The position numbers were made by a program, and so were the translations under genes. 64,000 bases of DNA, taken from the NCBI RefSeq assembly GCF_015351475.1, contig NZ_JADKPR010000022.1, positions 1 through 64,000 on the forward strand. The letters run 5' to 3'. Position 1 is the first letter of the stretch; each line of letters starts with the position of its first letter. Source of the stretch: Flavobacterium sp. HJJ (GTDB taxonomy: Bacteria; Bacteroidota; Bacteroidia; Flavobacteriales; Flavobacteriaceae). Positions 1-8,938 of the stretch are shown piece after piece. The notes beneath the pieces are model-generated. The model had not been told where the DNA came from. It saw nothing but the letters and a program-made list of their open reading frames with translations, and did not search any database.

Positions 1-75
1 GTTTGCTTTTTCTACCATAGAAATAGCCAGCGCTCTTATGTTGTCGGCAGCTAAATTGTCAATTTTTTGGTTCAT
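1..75 (-). CDS. Transketolase, N-terminal fragment (runs off the left edge)
   Basis: Only the first 25 codons are inside the window. They read M-N-Q-K-I-D-N-L-A-A-D-N-I-R-A-L and then A-I-S-M-V-E-K-A-N. This matches the usual start of bacterial transketolase, where the text continues into the SGHPGG thiamine-diphosphate region, which lies outside the window. Transketolase is cytosolic and moves two-carbon units in the pentose phosphate pathway. Some Bacteroidota split the enzyme into two subunits, so this may be the N-terminal subunit only. It is a housekeeping gene and marks the left border of the accessory region. The identification rests on a short stretch. Confidence 0.6.
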   Translation of the reverse strand, partial: MNQKIDNLAADNIRALAISMVEKAN

Positions 76-265
76 AATTTATGGTGTTAATTTTTTTAAT
101 AACGGTATCGGCGGTTTCTAAACGATTTAAAATCTTTGAACAATCAGCGAAAACAAAATTACGCAACCGATTGTTTTTACAAACATATAAAAAATAATTC
201 TAAAATCAGATGCTAAATTTCCAATAAGTTTCTTTTTATAATTTTAATTAACTAATCAGCCATGA

Positions 266-300
266 CTGCTCTCAAAAATAGAGAGTTTCTTTTGAGGCAG
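266..300 (-). terminator. Possible terminator downstream of the pectin methylesterase gene
   Basis: An imperfect hairpin pairs CTGC-TCTCAAAA with TTTTGAG-GCAG around a short loop, with one bulged base. It lies 40 bases past the stop of the minus-strand pectin methylesterase gene. There is no long T-run after it on the minus strand, so the call is weak. The rest of the spacer 76-341 shows nothing else I can name. Confidence 0.3.
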
Positions 301-341
301 CTATGTCCCGTTATTTTTGGAGAAGTTTCCTTTTAAAACAA

Positions 342-1364
342 TCATTTATATGTCTCAATGACCACATTCGGATTCCAATTATCAGCCACTGGAGGATTTG
401 CGTTAACTGTTTTTAAAACATTTGCTATAGAATAAAGTTTTACGTCATCTAAGGTTAAAATTTTCATCCATTTTACTCTTTCATCAGCATTGGCACCCCT
501 GCCCGAAGACTTATATTCGCTGTATCGCGCTGTAGATTCATTTTCTGTTTTCCCCCAGTTATTCCATCCTGAAGGTTTTACTGCATCTGACATTTCAGTA
601 TTTATAAAAGCAACAGCTGCATAAGGTCTCCAAGGTCTGCCCAAAGTGGTTATATCTGCTCCTGTGCCTGTAATTTTACAATTATTGAATACATAGCCAA
701 AATTTACATGCTCCTTGGTAGAAGCTGCGGTAATAGCGCTGCCTCCCTTGGTATGTAAGGTACAATGATCAAAAAATGCTGTAGAACTGCCAAATATAAA
801 ATCTGTAGAGCCTTCTATATAGCAGTCCTTGAAATACTGCCTGCAGTCTGCTCCATACAATGTATCCTGAAAACCTAAAAATTTACAATTAACGAAAACC
901 GCTTTATCACCCTGAATATTAATTGCCAACGCCTGCCCTACCGGCCCAGAAGAATTTTCGAATGTTATATTCTTTGCATAAAAACCTGTCCCAATAATAA
1001 AACAGCTGGAAGAATTGCTTGTTCCATAACCTTTGCCTGTCAGCGGATTTATTTTACTGGAATAATTGTCATAGGTCAGAATAACTTTGTCTGCCTCTTC
1101 CCCAATTAGCACTACATTATTTTTATCTGCTTCCAAAGTTATAACCTCTTTATATGTCCCTTTTTTCACAAAAATAACAGTGCGTTCAGGATTTAATTTT
1201 GAAACAGCATTAAATGCTTCCTGTACCGTTTTATAATCACCGCTTCCGTCTTGTGCTACAATAAAATTATATTTATATTTTTTTGATTTTGTGATTTGCG
1301 ACAATAATGAGTGGGAAACCATCAGACATAAAAAAATATATTTTAAAATGGTAATCTTCTTCAT
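342..1364 (-). CDS. Secreted pectin methylesterase (CE8 family)
   Basis: This 340-residue protein has a Sec signal peptide (about residues 1-23) and one right-handed beta-helix domain of the plant and bacterial pectinesterase type. The family hallmarks are all present: GTYKE at 69-73, GQALAINIQGD at 143-153, GFQDTLY at 164-170 with the catalytic Asp167, STDFIFG at 186-192 with the second catalytic Asp188, and LGRPW at 241-245. Family members remove methyl esters from homogalacturonan and release methanol, which prepares pectin for lyases or GH28 enzymes. No pectate lyase, GH28 or GH105 gene is in the window. The gene stands alone, with a spacer of more than 600 bp upstream, and is probably its own transcription unit. 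It is a hint of life on plant material. Confidence 0.93.
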   Translation of the reverse strand: MKKITILKYIFLCLMVSHSLLSQITKSKKYKYNFIVAQDGSGDYKTVQEAFNAVSKLNPERTVIFVKKGTYKEVITLEADKNNVVLIGEEADKVILTYDNYSSKINPLTGKGYGTSNSSSCFIIGTGFYAKNITFENSSGPVGQALAINIQGDKAVFVNCKFLGFQDTLYGADCRQYFKDCYIEGSTDFIFGSSTAFFDHCTLHTKGGSAITAASTKEHVNFGYVFNNCKITGTGADITTLGRPWRPYAAVAFINTEMSDAVKPSGWNNWGKTENESTARYSEYKSSGRGANADERVKWMKILTLDDVKLYSIANVLKTVNANPPVADNWNPNVVIETYK

Positions 1365-1638
1365 GTGACAAATAATTATTTTATAAAATTAGAATTCAGT
1401 TCCTTTGTTTAATTTAGTAACCAATCCTTTTTTTCTATTTCCTATGCTTGAAAACACACAATTAATAAAGAAAGTAATATACACTTGTTTTCCTGCATAA
1501 ACAAAATCCCGATTTTAAAACATCTAAAACAAATTTAGATAAATTATCAGTTTTGTAAAACTAGAAAACTATTGAAATGAAAATAACTTTTGCCTGTTAT
1601 TCGCTAAATTTCTTTTGAGTAAAATACCTTAAAACAAT

Positions 1639-1788
1639 ATGACTATCCTTAACTACTACCAAACAGATCGAATTAGCCACTGATTAAAAAGATTTACACA
1701 GATTTTAAAAAAAAAGTAATGAAATCTGTGAGAATCTTTTTAATCAGCGGCGAAAAAAAATACAAGGTACTATTTGCGGACAGTCATA
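1639..1788 (-). mobile_element. MITE-like foldback element, copy A
   Basis: This 150-bp non-coding element begins ATGACTATCC and ends GGACAGTCATA, so the ends are inverted repeats. It is flanked by a perfect 9-bp direct repeat, TAAAACAAT, at 1630-1638 and 1789-1797, as expected for a target-site duplication. The two halves are imperfect complements of each other (GCCACTGATTA and CAGATTT blocks in both arms), so the transcript would fold into one long hairpin. It is closely similar to copies at 21524-21670 and 58789-58939 but inverted relative to them. It carries no transposase and would have to be moved in trans. The remainder of the 1365-2007 spacer shows no gene. Confidence 0.8.
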
Positions 1789-1948
1789 TAAAACAATCTA
1801 AATTTTACAAGTTTGAGGCAATTATATAAATTGTGTAATAGCTGTTTTTTTTTAATTTTTATTCGTATTCATATTGAAAAACAGATGTCGAAAATAAATT
1901 ATAAATGATTGTTTTCAAGACAGTTTTCATTAAAATATCTTAAAAAAA

Positions 1949-1978
1949 CAAAAGTCTATTTTTTAAAATAGACTTTTG
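1949..1978 (-). terminator. Terminator of the first SusD operon
   Basis: A perfect 14-bp stem, CAAAAGTCTATTTT paired with AAAATAGACTTTTG, has a 2-base loop and sits 30 bp past the stop of the minus-strand susD gene. It is followed on the minus strand by a T-run. It ends the ECF sigma/fecR/susC/susD unit transcribed from the right. Confidence 0.7.
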
Positions 1979-2007
1979 AAGAAAAAAAAAAATTAACTAA
2001 CACAAAC

Positions 2008-3777
2008 TTACTTGTAACCTTGATTTTGTTTAAATTGTTTAGTCACATCAATTGTTGACTGAGGTATTGGGAATATTCTTCTGAATGGCTGTGATACAGG
2101 TTTTGCAGTTCCTGCTAAATCAAATTTTCCAAAACGTATCATCTGTGGTCTTCTGTATAATTCCCAGTATAATTCAAAACCTATTTCATTATATAGTACT
2201 GTCGCATCCACAGCAGTAAGTTCTTTTCCTGGAGCACTGGCATACAATGATTCCCTTTTTCTGCTAGTGCGTAATTTATTTAAATCCTGAAGCGCAGCTG
2301 CTGTATTTCCTTTTCTAAAATAAGCTTCTGCTCTCATGGTATAAATACCTCCAAGACGATACAAAGGAATATCAACATTACTTGAACCATTTCCTTCTTC
2401 AGGATCAAATTCATACTTAAAAACGCGTGCTCCTTGGTTGATTTCATTTTGAGCAAAAACAGCTTGAGTAGGATTTTTGAAAGTTAATGATGGTGTAAAA
2501 TCCATTCTGGTAGTCGAACTTTTTTCCATATACAATGGAGAAACTTTTATACGATTCCCTACCATTTCTAAAGAACCTGATGACAACAATATTGGTCCAT
2601 ATTGAGGGCCGGCTATAATACCTCTTGTAAAGTGAAACCATGGTAAACCAGCACTCTTAGGAACAATATCTGTTGCAGGAACACTTGGAGTTGTACCATC
2701 ATTTGTAAACCATGTCCCGTCAGAATATTGGTAGGCTTGGTTGAATCTAGGATCCTCATGATTATTATCCCATGTTGCATAAAATTCTGGAGTTATACAA
2801 GCTGCATTTGTACCTCTGTTTGCAGCAGAAGTCCTTTGGTTACGCTCCATAGATACATAAGCGAAACTGTTGGAACCATTTCTGATATAATCTATTTTCT
2901 GAGAAATAGCGAAAATAAGCTCAGTCCCTTTTGTATTGTCTATTGCAAAATTTTTAAAATAATTACTTTCTAAACTGTATTTTCCCGAATCAATAAGTAA
3001 TGATGTATAATAAATAACTCTATCCATATCTGTTCCACTTCCAGTTACTGCTGCTTCATTAAAATTAAAACTAGAAGATGCATTGTAACGATCTTTAAAT
3101 ACTGCACGGTTCAAATACATGGTGCTTAGAAAACCATAAGCAGCTTGTTTTGTAAATCTGCCGTGATGTGTCTGCTGAGAACCCATATCGGCTAAATCAG
3201 GAAGTAATGCTTCAACATCTGTAATCAATTTATCGATTTGTGTATCTGCTTTTAAAATCTGTAAAGGTGCATTTGGATTCATTGGATCTCTATAGGGCGC
3301 TTGTCCAAATAAATCTAATGTTGTGTATAAATAATACGCTAACAGACCTTTTGCCTCTGCCAAAAATAATTTCTTTTCAGGAATGGTACTTTCTTCAGCA
3401 GATTGAATTGCGGTAAGAGAACGCGTGATTCCATTTGTCAATAAATTCCAGTTGTTTCCAATAACTGCATTATCAGAAGCCCAGGTGAACTCATGCATTG
3501 CTCTCCATTTTCCGCCGTCGCCCCAATCACTTCCCCGTGTTGGTAAAATAGCTTCATCTGTACTATATTCCTGCATAGAAAAAACAGCTCCATGATCTGT
3601 AAAAGTTCCGTCTCCTAATCTATCATAAGCTGCAGCAAGTGCGCCAGCAGGATTAGAAGTACTACCACTTGAAACCTCGTCTAAAACAACTTCATCCAGA
3701 TTAGTACAGTTACTAAAAAGCACTGCAAAAGAGAATAGAATTAATGTCTTTGTACTAAAAATTGTCTTTGTGTTCAT
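2008..3777 (-). CDS. SusD/RagB-family nutrient-binding lipoprotein (first pair)
   Basis: The 589-residue protein has a lipoprotein signal with lipobox FSNC and acylated Cys24. It is then rich in helical repeats of the SusD type and ends with the usual C-terminal block about building residues into a tight fold. SusD proteins sit on the outer membrane surface and form a lid over their SusC partner, binding glycans or other nutrients. The gene starts 7 bp after the stop of the upstream susC gene and the two are surely co-transcribed. The ligand cannot be read from the sequence. No glycosidase gene lies in this operon, so the substrate is open. It could be linked to the pectin methylesterase gene downstream, but a terminator lies between them. 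Confidence 0.92.
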   Translation of the reverse strand: MNTKTIFSTKTLILFSFAVLFSNCTNLDEVVLDEVSSGSTSNPAGALAAAYDRLGDGTFTDHGAVFSMQEYSTDEAILPTRGSDWGDGGKWRAMHEFTWASDNAVIGNNWNLLTNGITRSLTAIQSAEESTIPEKKLFLAEAKGLLAYYLYTTLDLFGQAPYRDPMNPNAPLQILKADTQIDKLITDVEALLPDLADMGSQQTHHGRFTKQAAYGFLSTMYLNRAVFKDRYNASSSFNFNEAAVTGSGTDMDRVIYYTSLLIDSGKYSLESNYFKNFAIDNTKGTELIFAISQKIDYIRNGSNSFAYVSMERNQRTSAANRGTNAACITPEFYATWDNNHEDPRFNQAYQYSDGTWFTNDGTTPSVPATDIVPKSAGLPWFHFTRGIIAGPQYGPILLSSGSLEMVGNRIKVSPLYMEKSSTTRMDFTPSLTFKNPTQAVFAQNEINQGARVFKYEFDPEEGNGSSNVDIPLYRLGGIYTMRAEAYFRKGNTAAALQDLNKLRTSRKRESLYASAPGKELTAVDATVLYNEIGFELYWELYRRPQMIRFGKFDLAGTAKPVSQPFRRIFPIPQSTIDVTKQFKQNQGYK

Positions 3778-3784
3778 AATAAAT

Positions 3785-6700
3785 TTATAATTTTAAAGTT
3801 GCTCCTAAACTAAAAGTTCTAGAAGTTGGGTAACTAGCATAATCAATACCAATAGATTGGTTTCCTTCGTTTGATTTAGGACTGTTAATTAAAGGATCAT
3901 ATCCTGTATAATTCGTAATCGTAAGCAAATTTTGACCTGTAACAAAAAGTGTTAATCCGTTTAACCAATTCACTCCTTTTAGATTAAAATTATATCCAAT
4001 ACGGGCTGTATTTAATCTAATAAAATCAGATTTCTCTAAGAATAAAGTGGATAAAATTGGTGAATTTGCTGGATTTGCACCCGACTCATAATACCCTGTA
4101 GCAACATTTCGGTCCGAAGCCAAATTGTTTATGTTTAATGCATTCAATCCTGTATTATTCAACAGATAACCTCCTGTTTGACCGATGATAGAGAAGGAAA
4201 AACTAAAGTTTTTATAATTCATATCACTATTAAATCCATAATAGAAAGTTGGCAAAGCTCCTTCGATAATAACTCTGTCGCTGTTATCAATTTTACCATC
4301 TCCATTAGTGTCTCTAAAAATGTTAGCACCATTAGCATCAAAACCAATATGATCTAATAAATAGAAAGACCCTGCGGCATAACCACTTTTGTAAATATTA
4401 GCATTAACGCCTGACTGGCCTGGGCCCGAAATAGTACCTGTTAAAATTTCGGAAACTGGTAAATTCTCAATTTTGTTATTTAAAGTAGCTCCGTTCATAT
4501 CGATATTCCAACTGAAATCTTTTGTATCGATTAATTTTGAACCAATCATAAACTCTAACCCTTTGTTTATAATTTCTCCATAAATATTGGTCCAAACTGT
4601 TGGTGTTGGACTCAAAGCCTGTGAAGGAATTTTTAAAATTGCATCTGTAGTTGTTTTATTAAAATAATCAAGTGTTCCGTAGAATTTATCATTCCAAAAA
4701 CTAAAATCTAAACCTACATTGTATTGTGTTACTACTTCCCATTTTAAATCAGGATTTGGAGTTCTGTTTACAGAAACACCATTTACTAAATTCAAATCAT
4801 CATATAAATAATAACCATCAGCACCAGCTAAAGAATAACTTGCTTTTGTAATTTTATTTTCTACTTCCTGATTTCCAGTTTGTCCCCAGCTTCCTCTTAC
4901 TTTTAAATTACTAAGTGCCTCAACATTTTTTAAAAAACTTTCTTTATTAATATTCCATCCTATTGCAAAAGAAGGGAAGTATCCATATTTATTATTTTCT
5001 CCAAAACGAGTAGAACCGTCTGCTCTCATAGAAGCTGTCAAAAGATACTTCTCATTAAAAGTGTAATTTAATCTTCCAAAGTAAGATTGCAATTCGTTTT
5101 CCTGAGCATAACCAGTAGTTCCTGACTGTGTTCCTGTAAAACCTGGATTTATTGACGGTTTAACACCGGTTCCTTCGGCTGCAACTCCGTCTACACTGAA
5201 ACTAGTTCCGGATCTTTCAAACTTTTGATAGGAGAATCCGCCTAAAACTTCGATTTTATGTTTACCAAATAAACCATTATAAGTCAAGTAATTGTCAGTT
5301 AAAGTATTTTTAGAATCGAGATTATTCTGAACGTATTTTCCCTTTGGATTTAAATCTGTCAAGTTTGGAAAAATTGTTGTATTTCTTTCCGCCACAGAAC
5401 GATCAATTCCAAAATTAATTTTATATTCTAATCCGTTAACTATTCTCAATGAAGCTTCAAAGTTCCCTAAAACTCTCAGCGTACGTGTTTGGTCTTCATA
5501 AATACTCAATAAATAGGCTGGATTATAATGCGCATTCATATTGAAGTTCGTATATTTTCCGTTGGCATCATACACAGAACGTGTTGGATTTGCCATCAAA
5601 GTATGTACTAATAACTGTCCGTTAGAACCACCGTCATCACTTGTAGGCACACCGTTATCTTTTGTTTCGCTGGCAGTAAGATTCATTTTTAATTTTAAAC
5701 GTTTATTATCTAAAAATGATTCAGCTGCGTTAATTCTGCCAGTCATGCGGTTGAAACTACTATTATGAATGATACCTTCCTGATCCAACTGCGATATAGA
5801 AGCATAATAATTCCCTGATTCTGTTTGTTTAGCAAAAGATAAAGCATTACTAGTCGTAATTGCCTCTCTAAAAATGACATCTTGCCAATCTGTATTTCCA
5901 CCATGATTAAAAGCAGGATCTTTAATAGCCGATTTGTATTGATCAGCATTTAAAACATCTAATTTATTTGCTACAGCAGAAATCCCTAGAGATGTGTCAA
6001 AAGTCATTGTACCCTCTCCCTTTGCTCCTTTTTTTGTAGTTACCAAAACAACTCCATTAGATCCTCTTGCCCCATAAATTGCCGCAGCAGAAGCATCTTT
6101 TAAAACTGTAATCGACTCAATATCGTTATTATTTAAAAAATTTAATGGATTTTTAGCTGCAGAAGCACCAAAACCTACATTGGTACCAGATGGACTAACA
6201 TCATCATTAGACAATGGCACACCATCAACAACAAACAAAGGTGTGCTTCCGCTACGAATAGACCCAACACCTCTAATAGTAACATTTACACCAGCTCCCG
6301 GCTCACCGCTTGTGCTTACAACACGAACTCCAGCCACTTTTCCTTGTATTAAATTGTCTGGCGAAATGCTTACACCTTGTTTAAAATTTTCTGCCGTAAG
6401 CTGTGTTACTGCCCCCGTAACATCTTTTTTTGATTGCTTACCATATCCAACAACTAAAACCTCATTCAGCACAGAAGCATTAGGTTCTAATTGAATTGTC
6501 ATAAAACTTTTTTGGGCAATTACCGTTTTAGTTTTATATCCTAAATATGAAATCTCAAGAGTCCTGCCCTCCTCTACTGTAATTTCAAAGCCTCCATCAA
6601 AGTCTGTTACTACTGCATTTTTGGTAGCCGCTTCTAAAATCGTTGCTCCAGGAATTGGCACTCCATTTTCATCCAAAATCTTTCCTTTTAGTTTATCAAT

Positions 6701-7063
6701 AGTTTGAACCGTTTTAAGAACTCTTTTTTTAGTTTTTTGAATCAAAACTAATTTACCATTGATATTGTAATTGAAATCAGCTTTCTTAGAAAGTTCATTC
6801 AAAATTACTGCAACAGATTCGTTGCTATAATCTACTGTATAAATAGTGTTATCAGCAATAACAGCCTGACCGTAACTAAATTTATAGTCCGTTTGCTGAC
6901 TAAGTTTTGAAAAAATGGAAACAAGAGTCGCTTTTTCTGTTTTATTTTTTAAATTTGAATTTTCAAGAAAATTAGTATTACTGTGTCCATTATGAAATGA
7001 CAGTAATGTGAGTACTAAAAAGATAATTCTCTTTAGATTTAAATAGGAAAGTTTAAAATACAT
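3785..7063 (-). CDS. SusC-type TonB-dependent transporter with STN domain (first pair)
   Basis: This 1092-residue outer-membrane protein has a signal peptide, an STN (secretin/TonB short N-terminal) domain at about residues 45-110, and a carboxypeptidase-D regulatory-like domain at about 128-200. A plug starting near NEVLVVGYGKQSKKD follows, then a 22-strand barrel running to the end. SusC proteins import large ligands with energy from TonB. The STN domain is the part that signals to a FecR-type anti-sigma factor, and a fecR/ECF sigma pair lies directly upstream on the same strand. The operon therefore looks self-regulated by its own ligand. The start was chosen as the first Met before the hydrophobic segment. 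Confidence 0.93.
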   Translation of the reverse strand: MYFKLSYLNLKRIIFLVLTLLSFHNGHSNTNFLENSNLKNKTEKATLVSIFSKLSQQTDYKFSYGQAVIADNTIYTVDYSNESVAVILNELSKKADFNYNINGKLVLIQKTKKRVLKTVQTIDKLKGKILDENGVPIPGATILEAATKNAVVTDFDGGFEITVEEGRTLEISYLGYKTKTVIAQKSFMTIQLEPNASVLNEVLVVGYGKQSKKDVTGAVTQLTAENFKQGVSISPDNLIQGKVAGVRVVSTSGEPGAGVNVTIRGVGSIRSGSTPLFVVDGVPLSNDDVSPSGTNVGFGASAAKNPLNFLNNNDIESITVLKDASAAAIYGARGSNGVVLVTTKKGAKGEGTMTFDTSLGISAVANKLDVLNADQYKSAIKDPAFNHGGNTDWQDVIFREAITTSNALSFAKQTESGNYYASISQLDQEGIIHNSSFNRMTGRINAAESFLDNKRLKLKMNLTASETKDNGVPTSDDGGSNGQLLVHTLMANPTRSVYDANGKYTNFNMNAHYNPAYLLSIYEDQTRTLRVLGNFEASLRIVNGLEYKINFGIDRSVAERNTTIFPNLTDLNPKGKYVQNNLDSKNTLTDNYLTYNGLFGKHKIEVLGGFSYQKFERSGTSFSVDGVAAEGTGVKPSINPGFTGTQSGTTGYAQENELQSYFGRLNYTFNEKYLLTASMRADGSTRFGENNKYGYFPSFAIGWNINKESFLKNVEALSNLKVRGSWGQTGNQEVENKITKASYSLAGADGYYLYDDLNLVNGVSVNRTPNPDLKWEVVTQYNVGLDFSFWNDKFYGTLDYFNKTTTDAILKIPSQALSPTPTVWTNIYGEIINKGLEFMIGSKLIDTKDFSWNIDMNGATLNNKIENLPVSEILTGTISGPGQSGVNANIYKSGYAAGSFYLLDHIGFDANGANIFRDTNGDGKIDNSDRVIIEGALPTFYYGFNSDMNYKNFSFSFSIIGQTGGYLLNNTGLNALNINNLASDRNVATGYYESGANPANSPILSTLFLEKSDFIRLNTARIGYNFNLKGVNWLNGLTLFVTGQNLLTITNYTGYDPLINSPKSNEGNQSIGIDYASYPTSRTFSLGATLKL

Positions 7064-7105
7064 GATTTAAGTTATTGGTTTTTTTACGATACTTAATTAT
7101 TGATG

Positions 7106-7126
7106 GCAGTTGTTCTCAGCAACTGC
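7106..7126 (-). terminator. Stem-loop in the fecR-susC spacer (attenuator or terminator)
   Basis: A 7-bp stem, GCAGTTG paired with CAACTGC, has a 7-base loop and lies between the end of fecR (7138) and the start of susC (7063). The long T-run is on the plus-strand side, so on the minus strand it is more likely an attenuator or RNA-processing site than a full stop. It may set different levels for the regulator and the transporter. Confidence 0.45.
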
Positions 7127-7137
7127 TTTTTTGTTTT

Positions 7138-8061
7138 TTAATTCTCTTTTACTATTTCGTCATAAACTTTAAATTTTAGGTTTGTTATATAATTTATTTG
7201 TTCTAAAACACTTTCTAGTGATGCCTCTTTTTTAATGAATACCGTTAATCGCATATCCAAAACTTTATCATTTTTATACTCGAATGAAATACCATATTTA
7301 TATTGCAGAATGGCAATAACCTGCTTAAGAGTAGTTTGATTTAATGTAATATCGGTATTGTACCAATTTACCAGATACGCCTTCTCAGCCATTTGTTTGG
7401 TCAGTTTATTTTCTGTAAACAACGCTTCTTCATTTGGAACCAAATCCACGTTTTGTCCTTTTGCTGCAACATTTACTTTTCCAGTTACAACAATCACTTC
7501 GCATTTAGATTTTGACAATTGAATATGAAATGATGTCCCGACAACTCTTGTTTTCAGATCACCTGACTGAATAATAAATGGATGTTTTCTATCCTTGGCT
7601 ACTTCAAAAAAAGCGTTACCTTTTAAAAGCGATACTTTTCTTTCATCAGCATCAAATTTTTCAGGATATTTGAATAATGAATTTGCTGCCAGATAAATTT
7701 TCGAACCGTCACTTAATTGGATAGATTTGGGGGTATCTAACGTTTTAAATGTTAATTGCTTTGCTGAAGAAATACTGGGTTTAAAGAGAACCCCTAAGCC
7801 GATAAGAAAAAGAATACTGGCAGCTGCCATATATTTTAAAAATGGATTGAATATTTTTTTCTTTTCTATTCGAAATTGAATATTTTCAAATATATTTATG
7901 GAAGCTTCATCAGAACTTCCCATAGCGGTTTCATCCCAATTGGCGTTTTTATATTCGTTTGATACAAAATCATTCAATAAATTTTCTTCCGCCTCAGAAG
8001 TATTTTTCTGTAAACTTTTATCTATAAGATATTCTAAACTATGCTTAATTCTTTTTACCAT
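7138..8061 (-). CDS. FecR-family anti-sigma factor (first system)
   Basis: The 307-residue protein has a cytosolic N-terminal segment (1-73), one transmembrane helix (about 74-93), and a periplasmic FecR domain. The FecR core (LSDGSKIYLAANSLFKYPE, then LLKGNAFFEVAKDRKHPF) is easy to see, and a C-terminal secretin/TonB-interacting region follows. It would hold the ECF sigma factor encoded just upstream and release it when the STN domain of the downstream SusC signals that ligand is present. The gene lies 83 bp after the sigma gene and 74 bp before susC. An inverted repeat sits right before the start codon. Confidence 0.93.
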   Translation of the reverse strand: MVKRIKHSLEYLIDKSLQKNTSEAEENLLNDFVSNEYKNANWDETAMGSSDEASINIFENIQFRIEKKKIFNPFLKYMAAASILFLIGLGVLFKPSISSAKQLTFKTLDTPKSIQLSDGSKIYLAANSLFKYPEKFDADERKVSLLKGNAFFEVAKDRKHPFIIQSGDLKTRVVGTSFHIQLSKSKCEVIVVTGKVNVAAKGQNVDLVPNEEALFTENKLTKQMAEKAYLVNWYNTDITLNQTTLKQVIAILQYKYGISFEYKNDKVLDMRLTVFIKKEASLESVLEQINYITNLKFKVYDEIVKEN

Positions 8062-8063
8062 AA

Positions 8064-8085
8064 TACTTATTGTTACCTATAAGTA
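8064..8085 (-). promoter_or_regulatory. Inverted repeat just upstream of the first fecR start codon
   Basis: A 7-bp perfect inverted repeat, TACTTAT paired with ATAAGTA around 8 bases, ends 2 bp before the fecR start codon on the minus strand. It could be an RNA stem-loop that covers the start region or an operator. A longer one sits in the same place at the second fecR gene (13053-13093), which makes chance less likely. The function is unproven. Confidence 0.4.
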
Positions 8086-8144
8086 CAAGAAAAGCAAAAT
8101 CGTACTATCTGGAAATATTATGAAAACATCAACAGAAAGTTATC

Positions 8145-8678
8145 TTAAAAGTTTTTATAAAAAATTGCAAGCGGAAACATCCAAGTCAAGTCTTTTAGGC
8201 CTTCGCGCAGTTGTTTTAAAGCAGATGAAATTTGATTTTTTACTGTTTGTTTGGATATTCCAAGTTCGTCTGCAATTTGATCGATAGACATATCTTGAAA
8301 TTTATACATCAATAAAACCTCTTTACGTTTCTCTGGAAGTTTTTCTAATAAACTATAAAGTAAATCCATTAATTCAGGATCTATAGCCGAAAAATTATCA
8401 ATAATGTAGTCTTCGAATTTATCTTCTAAAACCGTCTTATCAAATCTATTATTTTGATAATGTTTAAAGACCTGATTTTTTACTGCACGAAATAAATACG
8501 GCTCAATTGCATTTATATGCAGCTCCTCTTTTCGTTCCCATAAATCAACAAAAACATCCTGAACAATATTCTGTGCCAACTCTTTATCCTGTGTCATTGT
8601 ATACGAAAAGGCATTAAGCTTTTTCCAATAAGAAGTATACATTTGATTAAAGATTTGAGGATTCTTCATAAGTAACAT
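8145..8678 (-). CDS. ECF sigma factor (first system)
   Basis: This is a small sigma-70 family protein with region 2 (IFNQMYTSYWKKLNAFSYT, then AQNIVQDVFVDLWE) and region 4 (LPEKRKEVLLMYKFQDMSI, then the helix-turn-helix IADELGISKQTVKNQI). It lacks regions 1 and 3, as ECF factors of the Bacteroidota FecI/SusC type do. I chose the start at 8678 (M-L-L-M-K-N-P, 177 residues). The reading frame stays open upstream to 8732, but the extra 18 residues are hydrophobic and not family-like. It heads the fecR/susC/susD operon and is expected to transcribe it. The divergent spacer to 8939 must hold its promoter, but I could not fix a consensus. Confidence 0.9.
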   Translation of the reverse strand: MLLMKNPQIFNQMYTSYWKKLNAFSYTMTQDKELAQNIVQDVFVDLWERKEELHINAIEPYLFRAVKNQVFKHYQNNRFDKTVLEDKFEDYIIDNFSAIDPELMDLLYSLLEKLPEKRKEVLLMYKFQDMSIDQIADELGISKQTVKNQISSALKQLREGLKDLTWMFPLAIFYKNF

Positions 8679-8938
8679 GTGTGGTATTATTAGGTACAAA
8701 ATAATGAAACGAAAACCCATTATTTTCTGCATGAAGGTTAACTTTTAATTAAATATTGAAAGCGTTTATTTTACTATTACTACTATTTTTAAGCAGAAAT
8801 GACAATCCCTTTCCGTTTTCTTTTTATTTTAATAACACTTAAATCAAAGCTTGATTTTAATTTAGTAATCTCAAAAAGCGGCAGTATTCTCAGCTCTTCT
8901 TCCTCTTATCTTCTAATTATTAATTTCAACTTCAAATT

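Noticed and set aside
342..3777. A pectin utilisation locus made of the pectin methylesterase and the first SusCD pair.
   Set aside because: A foldback element, a terminator and 640 bp lie between them, and no pectin lyase or GH28 gene is near.
8679..8732. Longer start for the first ECF sigma factor.
   Set aside because: The extra 18 residues are hydrophobic and not seen in ECF sigma factors; the ATG at 8678 gives a normal length.
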